Assembly (NCBI GenBank): GCA_002632355.1
Contig: NSJJ01000008.1
Location: 1-64,000, forward strand
Source: Sulfuricella denitrificans
Lineage (GTDB): Bacteria > Pseudomonadota > Gammaproteobacteria > Burkholderiales > Sulfuricellaceae
Direction of reading: 5' to 3'
DNA: 64,000 nt
The notes beneath the pieces were generated by a model. That model was not told the DNA's origin and ran no database searches. It was given only the letters and a program-made list of their open reading frames with translations. Positions 48,473 to 60,619 of this stretch are shown here, one piece after another. The position numbers were made by a program, and so were the translations under genes. The stretch's first letter is position 1. Each line of letters opens with the position of its first letter.

Positions 48473-49930
48473 TTAAATCCCCTCCGGCATGCGCGTATGC
48501 CAGTCCGTCGCCAACTGGTACTGGTGCGCGACATTCAGCATTCTGGCCTCGGCAAAATAGTTGCCCACGATCTGCAAACCCACTGGCAGGCCGTTGTCCC
48601 CAAGGCCGCACGGTACGGACATGCCGGGCAGGCCGGCCAGGTTCACGGCAATGGTGTAGATGTCCGACAGGTACATGGAAACCGGATCGTCACTCTTCTC
48701 GCCCAGCCTGAAGGCGGTGGAGGGAGAGGTCGGACCCATGATCACGTCACACTGCCTGAAGGCCGCCTCGAAATCCTGTGCGATCAGGCGGCGCAGTTTC
48801 TGCGCCTGAATGTAATAGGCGTCGTAATAGCCGGCGGACAGCACATAAGTGCCGATCATGATGCGCCGCTTGACCTCGGCACCAAAGCCCTGGGCACGGC
48901 TTTTCTGGTACATGTCGGTCAGGTCGCCATATTCCGGTGCGCGGTAGCCGTAACGCACGCCATCGTAGCGCGCCAGGTTGGATGAGGCCTCGGCCGGGGC
49001 CAGCACGTAATACACCGGAATCGAAAGCCGGGTATTGGGCAAACTGATTTCGACCGTTTCGGCGCCAAGCTTGCGGTATTCGGCGAGGGCCGCTTCCACT
49101 GCCCTGGCCACGTCGGCAGACAGGCCTTCCGCAAAATACTCCCTGGGCAGACCAATTTTCAGGCCCTTAAGCGGCTGGTTCAAGTCCCGGGTGTAATCTT
49201 CCTTTTCCCGCTCCAGACTGGTGGAGTCGCGGCTGTCGAAGCCAGCCATGACATTCAGCATCAGGGCGCAGTCCTCGGCGCTTCGAGCCATGGGGCCGGC
49301 CTGATCGAGCGAGGAGGCGAAAGCGATCATGCCGTAGCGCGACACCGTGCCATAAGTCGGTTTGAGGCCGGTAATGCCGACCAGCGCAGCGGGCTGGCGG
49401 ATCGAGCCGCCAGTATCCGTCCCGGTCGCCGCCGGGCACAGGCGTGCCGCCACCGCTGCCGCCGAACCGCCGGAACTGCCGCCTGGGACACGGCTCACAT
49501 CCCATGGATTTTTGACCTTGCCGAAAAAGGAAGTCTCGTTACTCGACCCCATGGCAAATTCGTCCATGTTGGTCTTGCCCAGGTTCACCGCGCCGGCGCG
49601 GTTGAACTGCTCGATCACATGGGCATCGTAAGGCGCGGAGAAGTTGGCCAGCATTTTCGAGCCACAGGTGGACAGCCAGTCCCGGGCACAGAAAATATCC
49701 TTCTGAGCGAAAGGAATGCCGGTTAACTGTTCGGCCTTGCCCGCAGCGATGCGCTCGTCCGCGGCCCGTGCCTGGGCCAGGCTTTTCTCTGTATCCACAG
49801 TAATGAAGGCATTGAGCGAGGGATTTAGCTCATCAATGCGTTTCAGGAAGGTTTGTGTCAGCTCGACGCTGGAAACTTTCCGCGCTGCAAGCATGTCCGA
49901 AAGGTCTTTAAGACTGGCATTCAGCATCAT
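48473..49930 (-). CDS. gatA: Asp/Glu-tRNA(Asn/Gln) amidotransferase subunit A
   Basis: A 485-residue amidase-signature enzyme that makes ammonia from glutamine for GatB. The nucleophile region is [15 protein letters not shown] with a second serine in [13 protein letters not shown], plus the catalytic lysine in AQKDIFC. It overlaps gatC by four bases and ends two bases before gatB begins. Confidence 0.96.
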   Translation of the reverse strand: MMLNASLKDLSDMLAARKVSSVELTQTFLKRIDELNPSLNAFITVDTEKSLAQARAADERIAAGKAEQLTGIPFAQKDIFCARDWLSTCGSKMLANFSAPYDAHVIEQFNRAGAVNLGKTNMDEFAMGSSNETSFFGKVKNPWDVSRVPGGSSGGSAAAVAARLCPAATGTDTGGSIRQPAALVGITGLKPTYGTVSRYGMIAFASSLDQAGPMARSAEDCALMLNVMAGFDSRDSTSLEREKEDYTRDLNQPLKGLKIGLPREYFAEGLSADVARAVEAALAEYRKLGAETVEISLPNTRLSIPVYYVLAPAEASSNLARYDGVRYGYRAPEYGDLTDMYQKSRAQGFGAEVKRRIMIGTYVLSAGYYDAYYIQAQKLRRLIAQDFEAAFRQCDVIMGPTSPSTAFRLGEKSDDPVSMYLSDIYTIAVNLAGLPGMSVPCGLGDNGLPVGLQIVGNYFAEARMLNVAHQYQLATDWHTRMPEGI

Positions 49931-50214
49931 TCAATCACCTTGGGAACAAGATACAAACCGGCCTCGACCTGCGGCGCAACCGCCTGATAGGCATCGCGGC
50001 GATCAGCTTCGCTTACCGCATCCTCGCGCAGGCGCAGCACCACGTCCTGAGCATGTGCCATGGGCTCGATGCCGCGGGTATCCACAGCCTGCATTTCCTC
50101 GACCAGTCCAAAAATGCTGGAAAGTTGTGCAAGATACGCCTGTGCCTCGCTTTCGCTGACCTCGATACGGGCCAGGATTGCAATGCGTTTTACATCGTCC
50201 AGCGTCAATGACAT
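49927..50214 (-). CDS. gatC: Asp/Glu-tRNA(Asn/Gln) amidotransferase subunit C
   Basis: A 95-residue stabilising subunit wrapping GatA and GatB. Segments [13 protein letters not shown] and [10 protein letters not shown] are typical. ATG 50214 is preferred over GTG 50223 because AGGGTG is spaced correctly before it. gatC leads a gatCAB operon divergent from mreB. Confidence 0.94.
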   Translation of the reverse strand: MSLTLDDVKRIAILARIEVSESEAQAYLAQLSSIFGLVEEMQAVDTRGIEPMAHAQDVVLRLREDAVSEADRRDAYQAVAPQVEAGLYLVPKVIE

Positions 50215-50265
50215 AAAATTCACCCTGGTGAAACTTAATTAAACAAGCTTAATAGGTTATCATAA

Positions 50266-51351
<1,086 letters not shown>

Positions 51352-51452
51352 ATGCTAGCGATCGGCGTTCAGCGATTAGCTAACAGAATTTTGTGCGCGG
51401 CTTTGCCGCAGGGCATTCCGCTGACCGCTGATGGTTGACTGCTGACTTCGCC
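51352..51452. other. 101-base mreB-mreC spacer with imperfect repeats
   Basis: The spacer contains degenerate ggttcagcgattagct-like and ctgaccgctgatgg-like units and a small hairpin GCGGC-TTT-GCCGC (51397-51409). It may be a worn dispersed repeat or a transcription-attenuating hairpin that lowers mreC relative to mreB. I see no gene. Confidence 0.35.
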
Positions 51453-52325
51453 ATGGATCACGAACCCTTTTTCAAGCGCGGCCCAAGCCCAATAGCGCGC
51501 CTTGCCTTTTTCGGGCTGCTATCCATTGCTCTGATGGTGACCGACGCACGTCTCAACCAGCTTGCCCTGCTGCGCCAGGGCGTCGGCCTGGTGCTTCACC
51601 CGTTGCAGCAGGTCGCCAACAGTCCGCTCATTCTGTCTCGCCGCGCCAGCGAGTTTTTCGTCACACAGAGCCAGCTGGCGGACGAAAATGCCGGTTTGCG
51701 GCAACAACAGCTGGGAAATGCCATGCAACTGCAACGCAGTCAGTCGCTGGAGGCAGAAAATGCCCATCTGCGCCGTCTGCTCGCTACCCGTGAGCGTTAT
51801 TTTCATCGTGCCATCACCGTGGATGTGATGAGCGCCGGTCGCGACCCCTTCAGTCACAAAATCATTGTCGACAAGGGAGGGGCAGGCGGCATTCTGGCTG
51901 GTCAGGCGGCGATCGACGACAGGGGGCTCGTCGGGCAGATTACACGCGTGCAGTTGTTGAGTAGCGAAATCACCCTGATTACCGACAAAGGGCAGGCCGT
52001 GCCCGTGGAAGTCGTGCGCAACGGCTTGCGCGCCATCGCTTTTGGTCACGGCCAGGACAATTCGCTGGAACTGGCCTTCATGCCGGTAAACATGGATATT
52101 CAGAACGGGGACCAGCTTGTCACTTCCGGTATCGACGGAACCTATCCTCGCGGTGTCCCCGTCGCTGTGGTCAGTAAAATCGAGCGCAATGCGGGCTATC
52201 CCTTCGCAAAAATTACCTGTACCCCAAGTGCCGGCATGGATCGTTACCGCAGCCTGCTGGTCATCTCCGTGGGTGAATCGCGACCCGCTGCGCAGGTAGA
52301 CAAAAAAGGCAAGGAGGCCAGGTAA
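51453..52325 (+). CDS. mreC: Rod shape-determining protein MreC
   Basis: A 290-residue bitopic protein: one membrane helix (about 18-38), a coiled coil (about 65-105) and a periplasmic beta-barrel domain with VDKGGAGGILAGQAAIDDRGLVGQ in the middle. ATG 51453 fits the family start better than the TTG at 51435. It links MreB and PBP2. Confidence 0.95.
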   Translation: MDHEPFFKRGPSPIARLAFFGLLSIALMVTDARLNQLALLRQGVGLVLHPLQQVANSPLILSRRASEFFVTQSQLADENAGLRQQQLGNAMQLQRSQSLEAENAHLRRLLATRERYFHRAITVDVMSAGRDPFSHKIIVDKGGAGGILAGQAAIDDRGLVGQITRVQLLSSEITLITDKGQAVPVEVVRNGLRAIAFGHGQDNSLELAFMPVNMDIQNGDQLVTSGIDGTYPRGVPVAVVSKIERNAGYPFAKITCTPSAGMDRYRSLLVISVGESRPAAQVDKKGKEAR

Positions 52326-52326
52326 C

Positions 52327-52863
52327 ATGACCGAAGCGCCGACCCTGACACGGCCGCCCAGCGGCAGCTTCATCGCCATGACTTTGTTCGTGGCGCTCAT
52401 GCTGGACATCCTGCCATGGCAGGGCTCCGCACTGCTGTTACGGCCGGATTTCGTGCTGTTGCTATTGATCTACTGGGCGGTGCATCAACCCCTGCGCATT
52501 GGCATGGCTGCCGCATGGGGACTCGGCCTGGTCATGGACGTGGCCGACGGCGCGTTGCTTGGCCAGTACGCGCTGGCCTATACCGTTACAATTTATTTCA
52601 CGCTTGCCCTGCACCGGCGCATCCAGGCTTTTACCCTGTGGCCGCAGGCATGGCATATTTTTTCGCTGTTGCTGATCAGCCAGATATTCATTCTGCTGAC
52701 ACACCTGCTCTCCGGCGCAAACTTTATCGGCTGGGGATATTTTCTTTCCACCATCACCGGTACGCTGCTCTGGCCTCCCCTCAGTCTGCTTGTTCTTCTG
52801 GCGATAAAATATAAATCGCAGCCCGAGACTGCCTACTCTTCCTCGCGCGGCAACGAAAAATAA
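52327..52863 (+). CDS. mreD: Rod shape-determining protein MreD
   Basis: A 178-residue integral membrane protein with about five or six helices (for example FIAMTLFVALMLDILPW and HIFSLLLISQIFILLTHL, both cut here). It starts 2 bases after mreC and precedes mrdA by 7. Confidence 0.92.
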   Translation: MTEAPTLTRPPSGSFIAMTLFVALMLDILPWQGSALLLRPDFVLLLLIYWAVHQPLRIGMAAAWGLGLVMDVADGALLGQYALAYTVTIYFTLALHRRIQAFTLWPQAWHIFSLLLISQIFILLTHLLSGANFIGWGYFLSTITGTLLWPPLSLLVLLAIKYKSQPETAYSSSRGNEK

Positions 52864-52869
52864 TTCGCC

Positions 52870-54783
52870 ATGGCGTTCGGGATGCGATCCGGTACTGAAC
52901 TCAGGAATAATCAGCAGGAGCTTCATCGCTTCCGGATACGGCTGGCCGTGGCTGCTGCATTCGTACTGTTTGCCTTTGCCTTGCTGGTGACCCGGCTGGT
53001 TTACCTGCAGGTGCTGCAGCATGAGCACTATCATACTTTGGCGGAGAACAACCGCATTTCCATCGTCCCGATCGTGCCTAACCGGGGCCTGATCCTGGAT
53101 CGAAATGGCGTGCCGCTGGCGCACAATTATTCTGCCTATACTCTGGAAATCACCCCGAGTAAGGTTGACGGGCTGGAAGAAACCATCAACAAACTGGCAG
53201 AGATTATCGAGATTACGCCGCGCGATCGCAGGCGCTTCAGGAAGCTGCTGGAAGAAAGCAAGAATTTCGAGACCCTGCCGATCCGCTCACGCCTGACCGA
53301 GGTGGAAGTTGCAAAGTTCGCTGTCAACCGTTACCGCTTTCCGGGGGTGGAAATCAAGGCGCGTCTTTTCCGGCACTATCCGCACCTCGATCTGTTCTCG
53401 CATGTGGTTGGCCACATCGGTCGCATCAGCAACAAGGACATGGAACGCCTTGAAGAAGACGACCTGCTCGCCAATTACCGCGGCACCGACCATATCGGCA
53501 AGCAGGGCCTGGAGCAGAGCTACGAAAAGCAGCTGCACGGAACGACCGGCTTCGAGCAGGTCGAAACCGATGCCGGCGGCCGTGCGGTTCGTACCCTGTC
53601 GCGAACACCGCCTATTTCCGGCAATACGCTTTACCTTTCCATAGACAGCAAGCTGCAGGACCTGGCTGTCAAGGCTTTCGGCAAGTATCGCGGGGCACTG
53701 GTGGCCATCGAGCCGAAAAGCGGCGAAGTCCTGGCATTTGTCAGCCAGCCCGGCTTCGACCCTAACCTGTTCGTCGATGGCATCGATGCCGCAAACTGGG
53801 ATGCATACAACAATTCGCCCGACAAGCCGCTCAACAATCGCGCCCTGCGGGGCCAGTATCCGCCCGGATCAACCTTCAAGCCGTTCATGGCGCTGGCGGC
53901 ACTGGAACTCAATAAACGCAGTCCTTCCTATACCATTTCCGATCCCGGTTTTTATGCCCTGCCCGGCAGCAGCCACCATTATCGCGACTGGAAGGCCGGT
54001 GGCCACGGCATGGTGGATCTGCACAAATCCATCGTTATTTCTTGCGACACCTATTACTACGGGCTGGCCGTGGACATGGGTATCGATGCCATCGCCGGCT
54101 TCATGAGCCACTTCGGTTTCGGGCGCAAGAGCGGGATCGATATCGAAGGCGAACAGCAGGGCATATTGCCCTCCCCTGAGTGGAAAATGAAGCGTTTCAA
54201 GCAGAAGTGGTTCACCGGAGATACCGTCAGCGTTGGCATCGGGCAAGGCTACAATCTGGCCACGCCGCTGCAACTGGCGGTGGCCACTGCCGCCCTGGCC
54301 AACAATGGCCAGTTGATGCGTCCGCACATGGTAAAAAGCATCCTGGATAGCAAAACCGGACAGACCCGGGCCCTGGCGCCTGAAGAGACGGATTCGCTGC
54401 CGATCAAGGCTGAGAACCTGGCGCGCGTGAAGGCGGCGATGGTGGATGTCACCCGCCCCGGCGGGACGGCGGCGCGCGCCAGCCTGGGGGCGGAATACCT
54501 GATCGCCGGCAAGACGGGAACCGCCCAGGTGGTCGGTATGAAACAGGGGCAAAAATACGTGGAAAGCCAGGTTGCGGAACGCCACCGTGACCACGCGCTG
54601 TTCATCGCTTTCGCGCCCGCCGACAATCCCAGGATCGCGCTTGCCATCCTGGTCGAGAATGGCGGCCACGGCGGCAGCATCGCGGCCCCCATCGCGCGCA
54701 CGGTGATGGATTATTACCTGCTGGGCAAACTTCCCAAGGAAGCTGTTCCACAGGAAAGCCCCGAGGAACCGGAACATGATTAG
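52870..54783 (+). CDS. mrdA: Penicillin-binding protein 2 (peptidoglycan transpeptidase)
   Basis: A 637-residue class B PBP. One N-terminal membrane helix (about 24-46), a dimerisation domain and a transpeptidase domain with SxxK (GSTFKPFMAL), SxN-like SCD (VISCDTYYYG) and KTG (AGKTGTAQV). It makes the lateral wall crosslinks with RodA, whose gene overlaps its end by 8 bases. Confidence 0.96.
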   Translation: MAFGMRSGTELRNNQQELHRFRIRLAVAAAFVLFAFALLVTRLVYLQVLQHEHYHTLAENNRISIVPIVPNRGLILDRNGVPLAHNYSAYTLEITPSKVDGLEETINKLAEIIEITPRDRRRFRKLLEESKNFETLPIRSRLTEVEVAKFAVNRYRFPGVEIKARLFRHYPHLDLFSHVVGHIGRISNKDMERLEEDDLLANYRGTDHIGKQGLEQSYEKQLHGTTGFEQVETDAGGRAVRTLSRTPPISGNTLYLSIDSKLQDLAVKAFGKYRGALVAIEPKSGEVLAFVSQPGFDPNLFVDGIDAANWDAYNNSPDKPLNNRALRGQYPPGSTFKPFMALAALELNKRSPSYTISDPGFYALPGSSHHYRDWKAGGHGMVDLHKSIVISCDTYYYGLAVDMGIDAIAGFMSHFGFGRKSGIDIEGEQQGILPSPEWKMKRFKQKWFTGDTVSVGIGQGYNLATPLQLAVATAALANNGQLMRPHMVKSILDSKTGQTRALAPEETDSLPIKAENLARVKAAMVDVTRPGGTAARASLGAEYLIAGKTGTAQVVGMKQGQKYVESQVAERHRDHALFIAFAPADNPRIALAILVENGGHGGSIAAPIARTVMDYYLLGKLPKEAVPQESPEEPEHD

Positions 54784-55870
54784 GCGTCTCTTTGCTCGTC
54801 TGGTCGCGCATCTCGACGGCTACCTGCTGTTTGCCCTGGGCATGTTGATGCTGCTCGGCCTGGTAGTGCTTTACAGCGCCGCAGGTGAGGATTTTCATTT
54901 CGTCACCAAACAAATGATGAATCTGGCGGTGGCGCTTGGTGTGATGTGGGTGATCGCAAATATTCCGCCGCAACATCTGGCGCGTCTGGGCCTTCCGGTC
55001 TATATCGCCGGTTTGTTGCTCCTGCTCGGTGTGGCGCTTTTTGGTGATATCAGCCATGGCGCACGGCGCTGGCTGCATATCGGGGTCACGCGTATCCAGC
55101 CATCTGAAATCATGAAAATCGCGGTTCCGCTGATGCTGGCATGGTACTTCGACCGTCACGCAGCCACCCTGCGCATCAAGGATTTTGTCATTGCATCCCT
55201 GCTGCTGCTGGTTCCTGTGGCGTTTATCGCGAAACAGCCTGATCTTGGCACGGCCCTGATCGTCAGCGCAGCAGGATTCTACGTGCTGTTCCTCGGAGGG
55301 CTCTCCTGGCGTGTCATGATCGGTGCGGCCATCGCCGGTGCAGCCAGCATGCCGCTGTTGTGGTCGATGCTGCATGATTACCAGCGCCAGCGCGTGCTGA
55401 CCCTGCTCGATCCTACACAGGACCCGCTCGGCAGCGGCTATCACATCATTCAATCCACCATTGCCATGGGATCCGGCGGCTTGCCCGGCAAGGGCTGGCT
55501 GCATGGCACGCAGACGCACCTGGAGTTTCTGCCCGAAAAACACACCGACTTCATCCTTGCCGTCCTCGGGGAAGAATTCGGACTCATCGGCAACCTGATA
55601 TTGCTCACGTTTTATCTGCTGATCATCGGGCGCGGCATGGTCATTGCCGCCAATGCGCCCACCCTGTTCGGCCGCCTTTTCGCCGGCAGCATCGTGCTTA
55701 CCTTCTTCACCTATGCTTTCGTCAATATCGGCATGGTCAGCGGCATCCTGCCGGTGGTCGGGGTACCGCTGCCGCTGATGAGTTATGGCGGCACCTCTGC
55801 CGTTACGCTGCTGTTCGGCATGGGCGCGCTGATGAGTATCCAGACGCATCGCAAGCTGATTCAGACCTGA
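54776..55870 (+). CDS. rodA: Peptidoglycan glycosyltransferase RodA
   Basis: A 364-residue SEDS-family membrane protein with about ten helices. Conserved parts are LARLGLPVYIAGLLLLLGV region near 65-90, QPDLGTALIVSAAG, HTDFILAVLGEEFGLIG and the C-terminal GVPLPLMSYGGTS. It polymerises glycan strands for PBP2. Confidence 0.96.
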   Translation: MIRRLFARLVAHLDGYLLFALGMLMLLGLVVLYSAAGEDFHFVTKQMMNLAVALGVMWVIANIPPQHLARLGLPVYIAGLLLLLGVALFGDISHGARRWLHIGVTRIQPSEIMKIAVPLMLAWYFDRHAATLRIKDFVIASLLLLVPVAFIAKQPDLGTALIVSAAGFYVLFLGGLSWRVMIGAAIAGAASMPLLWSMLHDYQRQRVLTLLDPTQDPLGSGYHIIQSTIAMGSGGLPGKGWLHGTQTHLEFLPEKHTDFILAVLGEEFGLIGNLILLTFYLLIIGRGMVIAANAPTLFGRLFAGSIVLTFFTYAFVNIGMVSGILPVVGVPLPLMSYGGTSAVTLLFGMGALMSIQTHRKLIQT

Positions 55871-55878
55871 CCGCCACG

Positions 55879-56298
55879 ATGCAGCAGCTTGCCGCCTGGC
55901 TGGCGGGAGATGATGTTGGCTTGTGGGGGCTTTTCCTGTCCAGTTTTCTCGGCGCAACCCTTTTGCCGGGGGGTTCGGAAATCGTGCTGTTCACATTGCT
56001 CAAGCTGCATCCGCAGTTACTCTGGCCAGCCCTGGCCTCTGCCACCATCGGTAATACGCTCGGCGCCATGACTTCCTATTTGCTGGGGCGTCTTTTCCCC
56101 CGGGATCACCATCATCGTAGTATCGTCTGGCTGCGGCGTCTTGGCAGCCCGGTTCTGCTATTGGCCTGGACGCCGCTGATCGGCGATGCCCTGTGTGTGG
56201 CTGCCGGATGGTTGCGCATTAATCCCTGGTATGCGGCTCTGTTCATGCTGATTGGCAAGGGTGCGCGTTATGGGGTAGTAACCCTGGCTGCGACATAG
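55879..56298 (+). CDS. YqaA-family small membrane protein
   Basis: A 139-residue SNARE-associated/DedA-like protein with about three or four helices. Segments FLSSFLGATLLPGGSEIVL and LASATIGNTLGAMTSYLLGR are typical of YqaA. It follows rodA by only 8 bases and probably shares the operon. Function is not known; flippase-like roles are suggested for the wider DedA group. Confidence 0.85.
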   Translation: MQQLAAWLAGDDVGLWGLFLSSFLGATLLPGGSEIVLFTLLKLHPQLLWPALASATIGNTLGAMTSYLLGRLFPRDHHHRSIVWLRRLGSPVLLLAWTPLIGDALCVAAGWLRINPWYAALFMLIGKGARYGVVTLAAT

Positions 56299-56371
56299 GT
56301 TTTTAGCGCCAAATTAGGGTGTCTCATTCCTCCCCGCTTGGGTTAAAATCAGTTCTTTGCACCTAAATTCC

Positions 56372-59300
56372 ATGACCACCCGCCTGCGCGAAATTCCTTA
56401 CAACTACACTTCATTTTCTGATCGGGAAATCGTTATCCGTTTCCTCGGCGAAGAGATGTGGCAGGTGCTGGAAGCTTTGCGTGCCGAACGCAAAACCGGC
56501 CGGTCTGCCCGCATGCTCTTCGAGGTGCTGGGCGACTTGTGGGTCGTCAACCGCAATCCTTACCTGCAGGATGACCTGCTCGCCAACAGGAAGCGCCAGA
56601 CCGCACTGGTGGAGGCTTTGCGCCACCGGCTGAAAGCCATTGAAGAGCGCCGCCAGGATAATGTCAGGGTGCTGCAGTTGCTTGAAGCCGCGCATCGAGC
56701 GGTCAACGAATTCGAACGCGGGTTCGAGCACACCCTCAAGCTGCGCAAGAAAGTGCTGGCCAAACTCCTGCCGCATACCCGCCGCGATAATATCCAGTTT
56801 GACGGGTTGAGCCGCGTTTCCCATGTCACCGACGCTACCGACTGGCGGGTGGAATACCCTTTCGTAGTGATCAATCCCGACACCGAGCGCGAGATCGCGC
56901 CGCTGGTGGAAGCCTGTATCGAGTGTGGATTGACCCTGATCCCGCGCGGTGGCGGCACCGGCTATACCGGCGGCGCCATTCCGCTCGACCCGCTGACCGC
57001 CGTGATCAACACCGAGAAACTGGATGCGCTGGGCAAGGTGGAACTCACTCCGCTGCCGGGTGTGACTGATCCGGTTACCACCATTCTGTGCGGCGCCGGT
57101 GTGGTGACGCGGCGTGTCATGGAAGCAGCGGAAGCCGCTGGGCAGGTATTTGCCGTTGATCCGACTTCGGCCGATGCCTCATGCATTGGCGGCAACGTGG
57201 CCATGAATGCGGGCGGCAAGAAGGCCGTGCTGTGGGGCACGGCGCTTGATAACCTGGCCTGGTGGCGCATGGTGACGCCGGATGCCAACTGGCTGGAAGT
57301 GGAACGCCTCGATCATAATCTGGGCAAGATCCACGATGCCGAGTCCGTCAGTTTTCGCATCAGCCGGTTCGCGCCCGATGGCAAGACCCTGCTGGGCGAG
57401 CCTGAAATACTTTGCGTCTCAGGGCAATGCTTCCGCAAGGCAGGGTTGGGCAAGGATGTCACCGACAAATTCCTCTGTGGCTTGCCGGGCATCCAGAAAG
57501 AAGGTTGTGACGGCATCATTACCTCGGCCCGCTTCATCCTGCATCGCATGCCGGCCCACATACGTACCGTTTGTCTGGAATTTTTCTGCCAGGTGCGCGA
57601 TGCGGTGCCTGCCATCGTGGAAATCAAGAATTACCTGGATGCGCATCCCCATGCCATCCTGGCCGGCCTTGAGCACCTCGACGAGCGTTATCTGAAGGCG
57701 GTGGGCTATGCCACCAAGGCGAACCGGACCAAACGTCCGAAAATGGTGCTGCTGGCGGATATTGTTTCGGATAACGAGACTGCCTGTGGCGAGGCTGCAT
57801 CGGAAATCGTCAAGCTGGCCAACAGTCGCAATGGCGAAGGTTTCATTGCCGTCAGCCCGGCTGCGCGCAAGAAGTTCTGGCTCGACCGCGCCCGCACGGC
57901 CGCCATCGCTGCCCATACCAATGCCTTCAAGATCAACGAGGACGTGGTCATTCCGTTGCCGCGCATGGGCGATTACTGCGACGGCATTGAACGCATCAAT
58001 ATCGAGCTTTCCACCCAGAACAAGCTGCTACTGGTGGAAGCCCTGCAGCGCTTTCTCAAGGGGCAACTGCCGCTGTTCCAGGACGAGGACACCATCGCCG
58101 ATCCGGAACTGACCGAGTCCCGGCGCGTGCGTGCGCTCAACATGCTGGAGGAGGTTCGTACGCGCTGGCAGGAAATGCTGGTCAATCTGGACACGCCCAT
58201 CGAAGGTTTCAAGTTCCAGCCGCCGGAAACCGAACACAAGCACCGCACCGTGTTCGAACTGTTGCAGGACCATACCTTGCGCGTTTCCTGGAAGCGCGAG
58301 GTCCGGCGCGAATTGCAGACGATCTTTACCGGGCGCGAATATCAGCCGATTCTCGAACGGTGCGATGTCATCCATGCCCAGATTCTGAAAAGCCGCGTGT
58401 TCGTGGCGCTGCACATGCATGCCGGTGATGGCAACGTGCACACCAATATTCCCGTCAACTCCGACGACTATGCCATGCTCAAGGCTGCCAACCAGGCGGT
58501 GTCCCGCATTATGCGCCTGGCGCAGTCATTGGGCGGGGTGATATCGGGTGAACATGGCATCGGACTGACCAAGATGGAATTTCTCGAAGATGCGGCAATC
58601 GAGAAATTCGCCGGCTACAAGCAGCAGGTGGACCCGCACGGCCATTTCAATCGTGGCAAGCTGCTGCCCGGCGCCGACCTGCGTAATGCCTACACCCCCA
58701 GTTTCAGCCTGCTGGAAACCGAATCCCTGATCATGGAGCAGAGTGCCATCGGTGAAATTGCCGATTCGATCAAGGACTGCCTGCGCTGCGGCAAGTGCAA
58801 ACCAGTGTGCAATACACATATTCCTCGCGCCAACCTGTTGTACAGCCCGCGCAACAAGATCCTCGCCACCAGCTTGCTCATTGAGGCTTTCCTTTACGAG
58901 GAACAGACCCGGCGCGGTATCTCATTGCAGCATTTCGACGAATTCAACGATGTGGCCGACCACTGTACGGTATGCCACAAGTGCCTCAACCCCTGTCCGG
59001 TTGATATCGATTTCGGCGATGTCTCGATTGCCATGCGCAATTTCCTGCGTTTGCAGCACAAGAAAAAGTTTAATCCCGGCACTTTTGCTTCGATGCTTTT
59101 TCTCAATGCTACGGACCCGACCACGATCAAGGCCATTCGCAAGGTCATGATCGGCTGGGGATACCAGGCACAGCGCCTGGGCTATACCGTGGGCAAACAT
59201 TTCGGCCTGATCAGGCAGCAGACCCAGCATCCGCCTGCCACGCTCGGAAAACCCCCGATCACGGCCCAGATTATCCACTTTATCAACAAGCCGATGCCGG

Positions 59301-60184
59301 GCGGACTGCCCAAGCGAACTTCACGCGCCCTGCTGGGTCTGGAGGATTCCTCCATGGTGCCGGTCATTCGCAATCCGGCCAAGCTGTCGGAGGATTCGGA
59401 CGCTGTTTTTTATTTTCCCGGCTGCGGCTCGGAACGCCTGTTCGGCCAGGTGGGCCTCGCCACCCAGGCCATGCTGTTCGAGATCGGTGCCGTCACGGTA
59501 TTGCCGCCGGGCTACCTGTGTTGCGGCTACCCCCAGACTTCGTCCGGTGACGAGGACAAGGGGCAGCAAATTACCACTGCCAACCGGGTGCTGTTCCACC
59601 GCGTTGCCAATACGCTGAATTACCTCGATATCAAGACCGTGATCGTTTCCTGCGGCACCTGCATGGACCAGTTGCTGAAATACCAGTTCGACAAGATTTT
59701 CCCCGGCTGCCGCCTGCTCGATATTCACGAGTACCTGATGGAGAAGGGCGTCAGGCTCGAAGGCGTCGCAGGCAAGCGCTATCTTTACCATGATCCCTGC
59801 CATACTCCGATGAAAACCCACTCGCCGATCGCGGTGGCAAGCACGCTGATGGGCAGCGACGTCAAGCTGAACGACCGTTGCTGTGGCGAGGCCGGCACGC
59901 TCGCGGTGGCGCGTGCCGACATATCGACCCAGATTCGTTTCCGCAAGGAAGAGGAGCTGCGCAAGGATGTCGCCTTGCTGCACGAGGAAGCGCCGGAAGC
60001 AAAGATGAAAATCCTGACATCCTGCCCGTCTTGTCTGCAGGGCTTGTCCCGCTATAATGATGACACCGGGGTCGAGGCCGACTACATTGTCGTGGAGCTG
60101 GCACGCCACCTGCTGGGTGAGAACTGGCAATCGGATTACATCGACAAGGCTTCGAATGGCGGGATCGAACGGGTGCTGTTGTAA
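56372..60184 (+). CDS. DUF3683 FAD-linked oxidoreductase with Fe-S and CCG domains (GlcD-GlcF-like fusion)
   Basis: A 1,270-residue fusion. Residues 1-140 form the DUF3683 region; a PCMH FAD-binding domain follows ([15 protein letters not shown]), then the lactate/glycolate-dehydrogenase C-terminal domain ([26 protein letters not shown]). The C-terminal third has two [4Fe-4S] motifs, [16 protein letters not shown] and [14 protein letters not shown], and CCG domains ([17 protein letters not shown]). It should oxidise a 2-hydroxy acid and pass electrons through Fe-S centres. ATG 56372 is preferred to TTG 56357. The substrate is not evident. It is a second copy of the CCG module present in the GlcF-like protein. 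Confidence 0.88.
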   Translation: MTTRLREIPYNYTSFSDREIVIRFLGEEMWQVLEALRAERKTGRSARMLFEVLGDLWVVNRNPYLQDDLLANRKRQTALVEALRHRLKAIEERRQDNVRVLQLLEAAHRAVNEFERGFEHTLKLRKKVLAKLLPHTRRDNIQFDGLSRVSHVTDATDWRVEYPFVVINPDTEREIAPLVEACIECGLTLIPRGGGTGYTGGAIPLDPLTAVINTEKLDALGKVELTPLPGVTDPVTTILCGAGVVTRRVMEAAEAAGQVFAVDPTSADASCIGGNVAMNAGGKKAVLWGTALDNLAWWRMVTPDANWLEVERLDHNLGKIHDAESVSFRISRFAPDGKTLLGEPEILCVSGQCFRKAGLGKDVTDKFLCGLPGIQKEGCDGIITSARFILHRMPAHIRTVCLEFFCQVRDAVPAIVEIKNYLDAHPHAILAGLEHLDERYLKAVGYATKANRTKRPKMVLLADIVSDNETACGEAASEIVKLANSRNGEGFIAVSPAARKKFWLDRARTAAIAAHTNAFKINEDVVIPLPRMGDYCDGIERINIELSTQNKLLLVEALQRFLKGQLPLFQDEDTIADPELTESRRVRALNMLEEVRTRWQEMLVNLDTPIEGFKFQPPETEHKHRTVFELLQDHTLRVSWKREVRRELQTIFTGREYQPILERCDVIHAQILKSRVFVALHMHAGDGNVHTNIPVNSDDYAMLKAANQAVSRIMRLAQSLGGVISGEHGIGLTKMEFLEDAAIEKFAGYKQQVDPHGHFNRGKLLPGADLRNAYTPSFSLLETESLIMEQSAIGEIADSIKDCLRCGKCKPVCNTHIPRANLLYSPRNKILATSLLIEAFLYEEQTRRGISLQHFDEFNDVADHCTVCHKCLNPCPVDIDFGDVSIAMRNFLRLQHKKKFNPGTFASMLFLNATDPTTIKAIRKVMIGWGYQAQRLGYTVGKHFGLIRQQTQHPPATLGKPPITAQIIHFINKPMPGGLPKRTSRALLGLEDSSMVPVIRNPAKLSEDSDAVFYFPGCGSERLFGQVGLATQAMLFEIGAVTVLPPGYLCCGYPQTSSGDEDKGQQITTANRVLFHRVANTLNYLDIKTVIVSCGTCMDQLLKYQFDKIFPGCRLLDIHEYLMEKGVRLEGVAGKRYLYHDPCHTPMKTHSPIAVASTLMGSDVKLNDRCCGEAGTLAVARADISTQIRFRKEEELRKDVALLHEEAPEAKMKILTSCPSCLQGLSRYNDDTGVEADYIVVELARHLLGENWQSDYIDKASNGGIERVLL

Positions 60185-60214
60185 TGCCATCACCATGGAG
60201 GTTGAGTAACTGCA

Positions 60215-60619
60215 ATGGCTTGCGAGTTATGTGACCCCAATTCTGGCGAAACCCTCTGGCAGGATAGCCAGTGTCGCGTCATTCTTGTTGCTGATCCCGA
60301 CTACCCCGGTTTTTGCCGTGTGATCTGGAATGCACACATCAAGGAAATGAGCGATCTTGCCGATGCGGAGCGACATCATTTGATGTCCGTGGTTTTTGCC
60401 GTGGAAAGAGTGGTGCGGCAATGCCTCGCGCCCGACAAGATCAACCTTGCCAGCCTGGGCAATGTCGTGCCTCACCTGCATTGGCATGTCATTCCCCGCT
60501 ACCACGATGACCGTCATTTCCCCAATCCGGTCTGGGGTGTTGCCATGCGCGAAAGCCGGCCACGACGGGCAGCAGACATTGCCGGGATTTTACGTGCGGC
60601 ACTGGAGGAGGCTTTATGA
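60215..60619 (+). CDS. HIT-family hydrolase
   Basis: A 134-residue nucleotide hydrolase-like protein with the histidine triad HLHWHVIPR (residues about 88-96) and the N-terminal CELC pair that may bind zinc. The FPNPVWG segment and arginine-rich tail are typical of a betaproteobacterial subgroup. It overlaps the next gene by four bases (ATGA). Confidence 0.92.
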   Translation: MACELCDPNSGETLWQDSQCRVILVADPDYPGFCRVIWNAHIKEMSDLADAERHHLMSVVFAVERVVRQCLAPDKINLASLGNVVPHLHWHVIPRYHDDRHFPNPVWGVAMRESRPRRAADIAGILRAALEEAL

